DNA of 64,000 bases, from NCBI GenBank assembly GCA_014773175.1, contig VXCM01000262.1, positions 122,001-186,000 of the forward strand, in the 5' to 3' direction. The stretch is from Lucifuga dentata. Taxonomy: Eukaryota > Chordata > Actinopteri > Ophidiiformes > Bythitidae. The translations under genes were made by a program, and so were the position numbers. The notes beneath the pieces were generated by a model. That model saw only the letters and a program-made list of their open reading frames with translations. It was not told the DNA's origin and made no database searches. Of the stretch, positions 12,961 to 24,600 are shown one piece after another; the first letter of the stretch is position 1; every line of letters starts with the position of its first letter.

Positions 12961-13260
12961 ACATCCGCCCCGCAATGACGAATATGGTCGAATAGGTCAG
13001 GTGTTCAATTGGAGAATCCTGATAGGTTGGCGTGTGGCAGACTCTTCCAATCAGATGTTTCCGCACTGCAAGCGCGCGACCAGAGGCGGAAGCGTCAAAG
13101 GCGGGGATGGACCAATCCCAGGCATGGATCGGGTGAATCGGCCCCTTTTCTGCCGGATAGCCAATTATGGGGCGGCATGGCAGAGTCTAGTTTGCATACA
13201 CAGGGAGAAGGGAGCGAGCGAGCGAGCGAGCGACAGAGAGAGAACTGAAAACTGATGCAT
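12960..13260. promoter_or_regulatory. CpG-rich promoter with CCAAT and GC boxes
   Basis: GC-rich island in AT-rich surroundings. Three CCAAT motifs (around 13050, 13111 and 13160) and GC-box-like GGCGGGG near 13101 are visible, with many CpG dinucleotides. It ends in a GAGC/GAGA simple repeat (13210-13240). It best fits the promoter of the minus-strand candidate at 11.8-12.96 kb; bidirectional activity is possible. Confidence 0.55.
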
Positions 13261-14388
13261 ATTGTGCTCAAATGGCTGAGGCCATAGCACAGCTTTTGTA
13301 CTTTTACTTAAATCACATTCAACGTAACTGGTGATACTTGTACTTGAGTTGCTATGCCATTCTGCACTATCAGCATGGTGAAAACTGACAAAAAAGAAAG
13401 AAAACATCCATCCATCCATCCATCCATTTTCTTTACCTGTCTGTCCTGTTAGAAAACAACCAAAGGAAAAAAAAAACTTGACTGATCAGAAGCAAGCTCT
13501 AAAAAGTATAATAAGTTAGTATAGGCCCCTTGGAAGTAGTGTCTGGTGGTTGCAGTGTCAGGAATTGGTGAGTTTTATTCAACAACCAGCATGTCAGCAA
13601 CGAGACATATTTCCACTGGGTCCTTGAGGAAGGACACACTGTTCCAGCTGCAACTGTAGCCTTGAAGATGGTGTTTGTACTGGAAATGCCCTGGCTGTGA
13701 CTGTGTAAGTGTGTCAATATAAGACAGGTCAAAGATTAAACAAAAATCAAACTGAAAGAAAAACTAAAGTTGTCCATAAAGTGGGCCAAGACCTGTTCAG
13801 CTAAGTCCTGAGACCTAACAGCATGAAAATTAGAACCTGGCAGTCAACTTGCTGCAGAAAGTGTGAAGATTCTCTGCTTCCATGTGGCTTTCAGCAATCT
13901 CAGGTTCATTTAATTCTCTTCATTTATGCTTTATAATAAGAAAAAGACATCTGCAATCCATATTCTGGCATACAATGAAAGAAGTTAACTGGTCAGGTAC
14001 ATTACAAGTTATAATCTTTGATTATATTGTATTGTGTGCTGTCTTGGTAAAACAAGCCCAGATTTTGCTTTTCCTATAAATGGTTAGTCGGGTTAAAAGT
14101 TAACTTGCGCAGCCTGAGGTTTATTTGACCTCCTGATCTCTCTGCAGTGATCACCTATCTCTTCCCATGTGTAAATTTGAGTGTTGCAGGAGCGAGGCTG
14201 CTATTCTCATAAAAATCCACCAGAGGGCAGTATAACTTGGAACTTTAACATGGTTGGCTAAACAAAAATCAGTTTTTTCATTCCCCATAGACTCATTCAA
14301 ACAATTACACTGATTGAAGCTGTGCTCACTGGTTAGTTAAATGTGCTAAGACAATAAAGTGTGATGTTCCATTGAAGTGATTCACTTT

Positions 14389-14392
<4 letters not shown>

Positions 14393-14431
<39 letters not shown>
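14393..14431. repeat. (TG)n microsatellite
   Basis: About 19 uninterrupted TG units. Confidence 0.97.
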
Positions 14432-14436
<5 letters not shown>

Positions 14437-15554
14437 TATTCATAGTTTTCACATAATGAGTTCCTATTATCCACATTGCAACATTTATCTTCACTTTATT
14501 TGAGTAGCAAAGAAGCATTTACAAAATATAAGCAATTAAAAAAACAATTGAAAACCTTATCAAATGGTTAAACCTTACAAAAACATTGCATATTTGTACA
14601 TTTAATTAGAGAAAATGTTATGCACAGCAAAACTGTGTTATCAAAATCAATGCTGCTGAATAAGTGAAGGGATCGAAGTCAGCTCCTGAAAAAAACGTCA
14701 TTATCTGTTAAATCTATTATTATTCGTGCAATGCACAGGAATGTTAATCTGAGGATACTTACCTGCACAGTGTGCTGTAAATCACATCATTATGTGAATC
14801 CATCTGCTTCTCCCTGCAGGCGATAGTCAGTCAGTGCACGTGCCTCTGCTGCAACATAAATCATTATTTAAAAATTAATGTCAGTCATGACAAATATCTC
14901 ATGTGTTTGCCTTCCTCCTTGCAGTGATGTACAGCTGCATAGATAACTTCTCATGACTCTCCACACTCTTCCATCTTGTAACTGGTTGTTGTCAAAACAT
15001 GAGTCAGTTGACATAAATTGGGGATTCTGGGTACAATCATGAAGAATGGCATGTGATGAATTAGTGCAGCTTAATCTCTGTTTCATGTTGTTTCTGCTGT
15101 TTCATCTGACTCATTATTACTCCCATAGAACAAAAAGAGCCCTTTTGTTTGTCATCACAGAGTCAGTTATTCGAGAATTAGATTATGGTTTTGAGTCATC
15201 TAGCTTGTTGCACTTCCTCCTGTATCCAACCTGCATGACGTGGTTGCAAACAATTGTGAATAACTGAGCTTTTACATCCTCTGCAGTATAACAGTGAATG
15301 TTTTAATTTGATGACCTGCAACTGTAACATAAAATGTATAGTGTACAAACTGCTGCAGTAGAACATTACAGTAGAACCTTAAAAAAGTAAAGACACCTGG
15401 ACATTCTCTTCAGAGCCGTTCTTTGGGGTCTCCAATGTCCATCCTATTTGTGCAGTCTGGAACTGATATTATATTGTGTGACAATATTATATAAGCATTA
15501 GGTTAAGTTGTATATTACACGAGGATGTGAATACAGTGTACCTTCTGATGGTAA

Positions 15555-16135
15555 TTGTGACGGGTGGGGTTTGGACCCAAATGCAGCACACAGTACAACT
15601 CTGACCAAGTAAAGTTCTTTAATTGAGCTCACAGAGGCAACAACACAGAGGCAGGCAGAAAAACTGGCAGGACAAAATGCCTACACTAACACAGTCAAAC
15701 AAAGAGTNCAACACAGAGGCAGGCAGAAAAACTGGCAGGACAAAATGCCTACACTAACACAGTCAAACAAAGAGTCCGAACGCAGAGACTGGAATCGGAG
15801 TCGGGGACAGAAGGCAGAGGTGGTGACCAGGGGGCCGAAGAGCGGAATAGTCCAAAACAGGCCGAGTCGGTAACAGAAGGTCAGTCCACAAATGAACGCT
15901 GGAATGTCTCGCATCGGGGATGGCAAAGAACAAACTGGCAAAGGGTGAGTGTGAGACTGGGGTTTAAATCCCTGCTTGATTGGTACTAATTGGTGAACCT
16001 GAAATGAATCAGGCTGATGAACAGAGGTGAAGAACAGAAGACCAGGCGGGCAGAAATGGCAGGTGAGTAGATGAGGACCAGGCATGCAGAAATGGCAGGT
16101 GAGTGGCTAACCAGACATGCAGAACTGTGACAGTA
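15555..16135. mobile_element. Unclassified dispersed teleost repeat
   Basis: Begins TGTGACGGGTGGGGTTTGGA and ends ...ACTGTGACAG. It has GC content above its surroundings and contains internal imperfect tandem units of about 38 bp (CAGGC..GCAGAAATGGCAGGTGAGT, 16041-16110). I recognise this general form (GTGACGGG..GGACCCAAA..GCAG) as a non-coding repeat frequent in percomorph genomes but cannot assign a class. Its length is inflated by a 67-bp assembly duplication around the N at 15708. Confidence 0.6.
15641..15775. repeat. 67-bp direct duplication around N (assembly artefact)
   Basis: 15641-15707 equals 15709-15775, with N at 15708, inside the dispersed repeat. Confidence 0.88.
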
Positions 16136-16653
16136 ATACCGGTTACCACAATCAGGAACATGCAATAGCAGCAATGGCAAGGTGTTTGGAAACTGTTGGT
16201 TTAATTCCTGAATAGCAAAGGCAGACTTACTTTGATGAATATGACATAATGTGAAAACTATTTAAACTCTTGACTTTTCCGTCTCACTTTAAAGATATGA
16301 CACTGCTATTTTACTTCATAATTAAAGTTTTTGTATGTATGACTATAGGCTATCAACTTACCAAATAATCACATATTTAATCATTCATTTTAGAGGAAGT
16401 CTCTGTAAACAACTAGTTGGATTAAAAACAATACTATTTGTTGAAATAAATAAGTATTGTTGATTGAAAATGTTTAAATTGGACAAGTGGCTTATACGCC
16501 CATATAATTTACTTCATTAAATCAATATTCATGCAGGCAAAAATACTTCGATTACCACTACTACTTTTCAAAAGCGCAAACTGAACAATGTGTGAATCAT
16601 GGAATCCAAGGCTGTTTCCCTTGACGAAATCACGGTTATGATCACGGGATCTC

Positions 16654-16659
16654 TATAAG
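16654..16659 (+). promoter_or_regulatory. npb: TATA box of npb
   Basis: TATAAG in the context ctcTATAAGtag lies about 70 bases before the ATG, placing transcription start near 16682. A TGACGAAA half-CRE-like motif lies about 30 bases upstream. Confidence 0.5.
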
Positions 16660-16722
16660 TAGACTCTGGAAACGAGCAGATCAGTCGGTGAAGTTACCGG
16701 TGCGCAAGAACACGTTGTCAGT

Positions 16723-17753
16723 ATGGAGACGTCTGCTAAACTCGTTTTCCCCTTTGTGGTCATCTCCGTGATGCTCTCTTGCAGTCCAACGGATGCGTGG
16801 TACAAGCAGGTGACCGGTCCAAGCTACTACTCGGTGGGCAGAGCGTCAGGCTTGCTGTCCGGTATCCGGAGGTCACCGTATCTTAGGAGAGCCGAACCGG
16901 AGGTGTCAGACAGCGGGGAGCCTGCGCCCAACAGCATCTTTTCTGATTCATCTCCGAACAATTTTATCTTCAAAACCTTGGTCAGTGATTATCGATTGTA
17001 TTTCAGGTGGGATGGGATTACCATTACGCACATTGCCTCTAACTTATTGGCACTCAAACGCAAAATTGCATAATAAAGTGTGTATATTTTGTGAGTCCAG
17101 TACTCAATAGTCAGTTCATAGCTGGACCTTATCAACGTGGTAATATGTTTGGATTATAGTGTGTTTATAACGACTTTGTAGCCTATTTTTTTTTTTTGTT
17201 TTGTTTTGTTTTTTTTGTCATCCCTGCACTTATTCTGACGTGCAGTCTCCTTTTACAAATTAATACAGATTTTTTTCATCAGTCATTGAACACTATAATT
17301 AATGAATCATTAGATTTTTAGCAGAAGTCTGTGGGCCACTTCAATCACAGAAGTTGTCCAAAAAGTAAGAATTCTAAAACCCAAAGCTAAAGATTTAAAA
17401 AGCTGGGATTCTATAACACAGTAAGAGTGCTTATTTCCATTCTGTAATGATGTCACAAAGATACAATCTTTCAGTGGTCAGGATCAACAATATACTGTCA
17501 GTTCCTTCAGGAATATTTGTTGGACTGTTGTGTGAGGGATGTGAAACTACAGCCCTCTATGGTATTAATGTACAGAATATTAACTGAATTTTCCTGAAAA
17601 CAAGCTGTCTTTTCTCTCCAACAGTCTATTTGTATCAAAGATGTCAGCCCAGACCTGCAGAGCTGTGAACTCTTTCAGGGGGTCAAAGGGTCATTTAAGT
17701 GTCAAGCGGATGTCTTCCTCTCACTGGACTCCTCAGACTGTGTAGAAGACTGA
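16723..17753 (+). CDS. npb: Prepro-neuropeptide B
   Basis: Two coding exons, 16723-16980 and 17625-17753, joined in phase 0 with a GTCAGT donor and AACAG acceptor, give 128 residues. Residues 1-25 are a signal peptide ending in ...PTDA. The mature peptide starts at W26 with the family hallmark WYK and runs to L54 (29 residues, as in mammalian NPB-29), followed by the dibasic R55-R56. The core [17 protein letters not shown] is diagnostic of neuropeptide B/W. An internal dibasic at 49-50 could yield a shorter 23-residue form, as known for NPW. Exon 2 encodes the conserved C-terminal region ending in FLSL..SDC, with cysteines at regular spacing; this C-terminal domain and the 29-residue length favour NPB over NPW. 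The known receptors of the family are NPBWR-type Gi-coupled receptors. The open frame read through the donor in exon 1 is not the protein. Confidence 0.93.
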
Positions 17754-17975
17754 GCAGCAAAGCTGAAAACTGGGCCAGTGGATGGGACTTACTGGATGTA
17801 GGCATGCAATGTTGAAAATGTTTAAAAAAAAAAAAATTTTGATTTTCATAAACATGTCTTAATATTCGTNAATGTTGAAAATGTTTAAAAAAAAAAAAAT
17901 TTTGATTTTCATAAACATGTCTTAATATTCGTACTTTCAATGTACATATATGATCTGAGTTTTCATTAAATCATC
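17754..17975 (+). other. npb: npb 3' UTR
   Basis: Follows the TGA at 17751-17753. An ATTAAA poly(A) signal lies near 17965. The stretch contains a 62-bp exact duplication around the N at 17870 (17808-17869 equals 17871-17932), likely an assembly artefact, so the real UTR is shorter. Confidence 0.5.
17808..17932. repeat. 62-bp direct duplication around N (assembly artefact)
   Basis: 17808-17869 equals 17871-17932, with N at 17870, in the npb 3' UTR. Confidence 0.88.
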
Positions 17976-18494
17976 CCATTGCAAACCATGTTGAAAGTGA
18001 ATTCAAAATGTAGAGTACATGGCACGCTGACCATGAAAAAAAAAAAAAAACAATTATTGCCTAAACTGTCCTCAGGATTACTGTTGGCATCACAGGAATT
18101 ACCATTGTCAATTTTAATGTGTTTGTACTGCCATAAATGAAATGCAAAGAAAATCTGTTTCACATAATGCATCTCTTACTGCCTCAACACAGCACTGAAA
18201 TGTTCAACGGGCAGTTTCTCTAACCTTCACTTTGTGCAGTACTCAGCAAACAAAGTTAGTCATCAGCATTGTTAGGGAAGTTATGTGATTTAGAGCCAGT
18301 TTAAATTTTAAAAAGCTGACATCAATCACAAAAAGTCATGATAGTCACAAAAGTAAAAATGGGTTAAAAGTTGGCGCATTTTCTCAAAGTTATAGTTAAC
18401 TTGCATATTCAACACTGGTAATATTTGTGTGCGGAAGTGATGGAGAAAAGAGGCCTGATTAATAAACAGCTTTAACAAAACACAAAGACCAGGT
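17976..18494. other. Convergent intergenic spacer npb / G-alpha gene
   Basis: Short spacer between convergent 3' ends. No ORF of merit; AT-rich, with a poly-A run at 18037-18050. Confidence 0.55.
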
Positions 18495-18640
18495 TGGCTT
18501 ATCAATAAATATTTTATTTACAATTTTTAAAAAAAATAAAATTTGAATAAGTCTAATATTTTAAAATCGGAGAGGGATTTATGGATATAGCCTGCACTAC
18601 TACCACCATCAACATGAGCTAAAGAGTCTTCAGAGGACTT
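18495..18640 (-). other. gnav1: 3' UTR of the G-alpha gene
   Basis: Runs from the stop at 18641-18643 to an AATAAA signal (plus-strand TTTATT at 18513-18518), so cleavage is likely near 18495. Confidence 0.5.
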
Positions 18641-21600
18641 TCACAGCAGAGGCACAGCTGCTAAATTCTCCTTGATAATCTGTTCAATGACCACCTGGAA
18701 GACCACCTGTATGTTGCTGGTGTCTGTGGCAGTGGTGAAGTGGTGATACAGAGATTTATCAGGGTTGCTGTTACATCTCGAAAACATGGCTGCAATGTGG
18801 TGGGCTGCAGCGTCCACATCGCAGTCTGGTCCTGCATGGCAGCAAATCAAGAAGCCAACTTACATTAGAGACAGACAATAAGTCAATTTAACTACAGTCG
18901 TAACTTCATAATGTAATTTATGCAGAATTAATATCACTTGGAGTCTTAGAGGCTGTTCTCCAAATCCCAAATACACACACTGTACCCATGGATGCTCTGC
19001 TTCACAGTAGCTGTGATTGAAATATGTATGAGCATAGTAAATAATACATGTAGCACTTAAACAGAAGATTGTATATATGAATACTGTGACAATCTGTGGT
19101 GCAACGGAATTTTGATTTCCCAAAGGACAGAGAGGATGCAGTGACCCAAGTCCAGCAAAATAAGAAAGAGATATAATTTTTTTAAGAATTCAATATTGCA
19201 AACAAGCCATCAATTCTGAAAAGTAAGGTACTTCTCCAGTTACAGTACATAGCACAAACTTTTTCAAAGTTTCTTATTCTTGGGATCTAAACTCCACATA
19301 TCCACACTACATATTTGTTATACATGTTTAAATAAAGGTTTAATAAAACAGATTTGAAGTATATAAATGTCTTTATAACCCATTTAACAACAGAATACAA
19401 AAGCATGCAATACTAAATTTCATGTCAGAATTATAAAGTTCTCATCTGAAATTTAATATTGCATGCTTTGCAGTTGGGGCGAAACCCTCACATTAATAGG
19501 CGTGTTTGAAAAAGCCTTTCGGATGAACGGTAAAACTTTTAAGCTAACTTTTTTTTTCAGCCCAGTGACTCGACTGCAAACTTCTAGACAGCTTACCACC
19601 TGAATGACTGAGATGAACCTTCACAGAGAGTTTTCACAGCATACCTTTATAACTAGGCAGGTAAAATCTCAAGTGTCTTCCAGAGTGCAGGATCTTCTCC
19701 CGGAAAAGGTCTGTTTTGTTCATGAACAGAATCTTTCATGGAGAAACAAAATAGAAGAGAAACAAAACACAATGACAGCAAGTAAATGACATGTAGTTGA
19801 TGCCTTTCATTGGGCATTTACCCCAATATTAATCATGGAATCACAACACTTAAAATATCAAAAACGCAGTATAAAGAGCTTCAGTGATCTGATGCTTCAT
19901 GATATTTGGTCCTGGACTTCAAGTGGTAATTTAAAAACTCTCTGCCTGAAAACATTCATAGTACTATGTTGTCCACTTTCTCAACAGCAAATACATACTC
20001 AACTAGCATTCTAAAATCGTCTGTAACAAACATGTTTGACCAACACTTTCCTGGTCACACAGGATTGATACCTAAAACACAGACTGCCTGGCACCAAGCA
20101 CAGAAAGGTGAACTAACTGCATTGGTGTATTAAATTCAATGCCTTAAACTGACACTGTAATGACTTCTGCTGAGGTTTTACAGGAAAGGAATCTTCGGGA
20201 TTTAAACTCCATCTGCCACTAAAACAAATGACCTGCCCTACACGTCAGCTACACTTTGTTTACTAATTACGTATGTCAGACATAATCATAACCAGGCTGT
20301 GCCCCATCTGTCTGGCTAAATCATTAGCAAAGGGTGTTTGGTGCTTTGTCACTGTAAGTTTTAGTTTGAGCTTTACACAGACATTACATTAACCTTTAAA
20401 AAATATGCCAGATTTAAGACAGCTTGTAGGGTGACATCTAAAACAAACACATATATTTACCAGTGAGGTGCTCTCAAAAACCACGTTGGTGCAGATCGAT
20501 GTAAAAAGCTCCAGACTTTCCTTCAGCCCATTCTAACAAGGGGAAAAAAGAAAGAAAAGAAAAAAAAAAAAAAGACAGGATGGAACACGAGTTTCACAAC
20601 AGGTTTGGCAAGACAAAGAACAAATTTTAGCATTACACTTTCTTTGTTCTTCATCAGAACATACCATGGAGATGTCTTCCATCAATGTCCTATCATAGCT
20701 GCTGAGGGCCACAACAAACAGCACAGCCTGAATACTGTCAAAGCAGTTGAGCCACTTTCGCCTCTGGCTCTGCTGGCCCCCCACATCATACAACCTGCAA
20801 TAAGCAAAAGGCTCATCAATACTACTTCATTCCACATGTTGTATAGGGAGAAGGCAAATAAAAAACAAGATAAAAGAATTCCAGCCCCAACTAACATGTT
20901 ACAAAATAACTGAATTCATCCATCCATAAGACTCAATGATGCAGTGTTTCTGTCTACCTTATCTATCTCATCACCTTATGAATGTAAGTCCATTAGCTCT
21001 TAACCAACTTTTTTCGTCTTTGGCTCACTAGATGCTCAACTTTCTGCCAGTCACTAGTTGACTTTGTCTCTTCATCCATCATGCTGGACAAGTGGAGTTG
21101 GCCTATTACAGCTTGTTTGCTGGAAATGGCTGCCTATGGTTTATATCAGGGGTTGGTGAGAGCCAATAAGAGCAAAGGCCAAAACAAATGGGGGAAAAAG
21201 AAGCAAAAAAAATACCATAGAGCTGAAGAGCTGTCACTTGTAGCGACAAACCTGTAATTTAATATCAAATATTGCAGGTTTAGAGTGATCCCTTAATTCT
21301 GTTGTATTAAATGACTTATTCACTACATTCAACCAATGAGCTAGTAAATGACCCTATAGAAAGTGGGCTCATGAAGAATGGATAAATTGTGAAAAATAAA
21401 CAGAATTCCTGGTGCACACTCCTCTCCACGTCACAATAAGTCGCTCCTCTCACTGATGTATAAAACATGACATTCCTCCATGGGAATAGACAACGAAGCG
21501 TCCAGGAATCGATCACAGGAATTGTATAGCAAGCTGTAAAAACTGAATAATGCAATTCATCCATCCCTTTAAGTCAAAATATTTTACTTAAATTCATATA

Positions 21601-24600
21601 CACCTCGCAAATAGGTTATTTAGTTCAACATTATGATCTTTAAGTTCAAATAATATTAGACTAATGGATAATGCTAATATCTGGTATTAAGAAACCAAAT
21701 TACTTTGACACTTTCAAACCCATTTCAAGAGCTGAAAAATTGAGGCCATTTATTTGAAATACAATCCTGCACTAAGTGAAGCTGTGGGTCTTAGTGACAC
21801 AGGTAATGAGTTCCCATTTAGGCTAGACAGTCGCCAGGTGCATGATTGCAGTTCACGTGTCAGACGACATGAAGAGTTCTTCTGCTGGGTCAAGAGTCAG
21901 TTTTAACAGACTGGAAGACAATAAGTCACAGCCATGGCATTTGATAGCGACAGTTTGTTGTGCCAAATGGTACATCATCACTGATTACCCAAAGAAAGCC
22001 CCTACGCTCTGTCAGATTTTGTGGAAGACCCGAGCATAGAAATAATGTCAGAATTTAGCCATTTAGGGTACCCAACACGAGAAGAACACTCATTTCTATG
22101 GTAGACATGGATTTAAAGCAGCAGAAATGCAAATTTCTTATGAATATCTGAGCATGACTGTGAAATATAGATTTTTTTTTTATATGGAAACAACAAGCAA
22201 GGCCAGATCCTCTGCATAATAAGAAGTGCAGTAATAAGAAGTGCAGGACCTCAAGTACCACAGCAATGCATACTTTCATCTCTCCCTGAATACTTTCAGA
22301 GTACTGCAAGTATTCAATACTTTCCCTGTGTACTGTCCATCTCTCCCTGACCCCTGACCCCCCCACCCTTCATCCATATTGCTCTTGTTGTTGCTGAAAT
22401 AACCAGGAAGCCATAAATATTTCATGTCTATGAAGATCAGAGTTCTGTTTTCCCTCAGGGTCTTTGTGACTTCTGCTGTTCAGTCTCAAGAGCTGCTTTC
22501 TGAGACCCCAACATGGGCATCAAACAAGTCCACAATCTGTAAGTGTGATTACAATAGTAGAACAAATCCTAATGTTCTTAAAGGGCCACACCCTCTGCTT
22601 CTGCATGTTTTACATTTCAGTTTATTAGTCATGGGGAGCACTATTTAGCCTGTGACAACTGTATAAAGGCTTTTGCAGCCATAGAGGCGCTCTTGCTACC
22701 ACAATTCAGATGCACAATTAATGAGTATTTGTTTTATTTTCAGAATGGGCATGTAAGAAAAATACATACAGATTATGTGTAGGAGCTATGAGTATGCAGA
22801 ACACATACAGTAGTTTTATTTAGGTATGCTGACTACTCAAGAACAATAAGTATAGGATAAACTTTACCCAGTTAGTTCAGAGTTTAAACTCACGAAGAAG
22901 ATGCAACAACTACAACCTTATTTCATGAAGGTGAAATATTGTTTTAATCATCTTCAAAAACTTAAGTGTCATAACAATTTTGGAAAAGCACTATGTCCAA
23001 ATTTCCAGTGAGTCCAAGGTGAGTCATTAAAAATTTTACTTGTATGAATTCAGGATAGAGCACTGCAGTAGTAACAGGGATATGTGCCACCATCCGAGTT
23101 AAGTTATCCCTGTCCAGTTCTGCATCATGTTTCAACAGCCACATTTGGAATATAAGCTTATTGCGTCTTACCGAAACACCAATCCATTAACTTGAAACTG
23201 TGTCTCAATGATTCCACAGGTCCTCACTCTTACTCTCAGAACATCTGGCTCAGTGGGAATGTAGTTGGGAGCAATGATTCGACTCACGTTTTCGAAGAAA
23301 CTGGGAAAGGAACGGGACAAAGAACAACAAACATCGCTGGCAGAAGGAACTTTAAATATAATAAGTCATCATCACCACAGTAGAAACACATCCAGACTCA
23401 GTTTCTCTTTTATCTGTGAGGGGATTTACAACACATTTGCTTATAAAAATCAGAAAAGCACCTTCATCAGTGTGACTGATGACCTTTAATTGATTAAAGT
23501 GGAACTGTTCAAGTAAATGTGTTGTTCTGTGTGATCTATTTTGAAACCTTTGCAAGGCTTTGGTATACAAAAACACACTGATCCAATTCTACTCTTCCTG
23601 CAGCAGCACTGTTGTGCACAATGAATGAAAACACTGTTTTAGGTACCGTCTCTTTAATGCTCATCTCCCAAATAGCTTACTCTGTTCTGATTGGCCAGTC
23701 ATGCTGGGCCTGAGCTGGCAATACCTACAGACAGCTACACACTCCTTCACTAGCTTTTTACTTCATGTGTGTCTACAACCAGGTGTGTAGGCAGGTAAAT
23801 TTAACATGTTGACGTAAATATGGTACACAGGTAAAGGGAAAAAAAAAGTAAAAAGAAAGTTTCAGTCAGTTCAGGACCTTTGCTTTTGGCTCACTGGATG
23901 CATTTCTATAGGTGTAAACTTTTAATTTTGTAACTTCAACACTCCCAACTATATTTAACTGTTAAAAATGAGGGAAGATATCAAAAAGCATATGTCCCCT
24001 TTAGCAACAGCCTAGTTAATTCCAAATCAAAACCGGGGAAAGTTATGTGTATCACGACATGGTCCAATCTAATATTTCTGCAGGGAAAAAAAATAAATAA
24101 AAAAATTCAGTGTCCAGTGTCTCAGAGTGACGAGACTGAAATAGTACTAGCTGACTTTCATGTCATCCTTCAGCTCAACACCAAGTTTCGATAATGAAGC
24201 TGTCATGTCCTCAGTATCATGTCGTGTCTTTCTCAGTCTGGCCAGCTGGAGTATGAACAATATCTCTTCCTGCTGCCTCCGAGATCAGAATCAGATTTAT
24301 TACCAAGTAGGTAAGGACTTCATTTCAAATCTAGTCAAAGCTTAAATTATGGGGAAAAATTCACCTTTAAATATTCTTTATACTGTTATACATAGGCTGG
24401 ATCCTTTCAAGTCAATCAGCAGCCAGTTACAAAAAGTTGATGTGTGTTAAGAGCATAAAATGGCAAAGACATATTTTACATACATATATTTGTTCCTTTG
24501 ATTTAATTCGTTATGTTTTATTTTTTAATAAACAGATTTAGAGGAGTTGCTAAATTGGAACGGCTTTGTCATCCCATTATGATGTATTTGTTCTACAAAT

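Larger units (their letters stand above)
13260..16620. other. Intergenic region between the 13-kb promoter and npb
   Basis: No supportable coding exon. It contains a (CATC)n tract at 13404-13428 of the kind found at the end of common fish repeats, a (GT)n tract at 14393-14431, and a dispersed repeat at 15555-16135. The rest is unremarkable AT-rich DNA. Confidence 0.6.

Noticed and set aside
13404..13428. (CATC)n tract as a CRISPR-like or minisatellite array
   Set aside because: A plain short tetranucleotide repeat of the sort that ends common fish repeats; no spacers.
15681..16180. Frames of 134 and 64 residues in the dispersed repeat
   Set aside because: They run through a duplicated N flank and a non-coding repeat, with no family motif.
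16981..17073. Extension of the npb frame past the GTCAGT donor
   Set aside because: Exon 2 at 17625-17753 gives the conserved Cys-containing C-terminus; the read-through tail has none of it.
21316..22648. Small frames in the G-alpha intron as nested genes
   Set aside because: All are under 110 codons, AT-rich, without motif or splice context.
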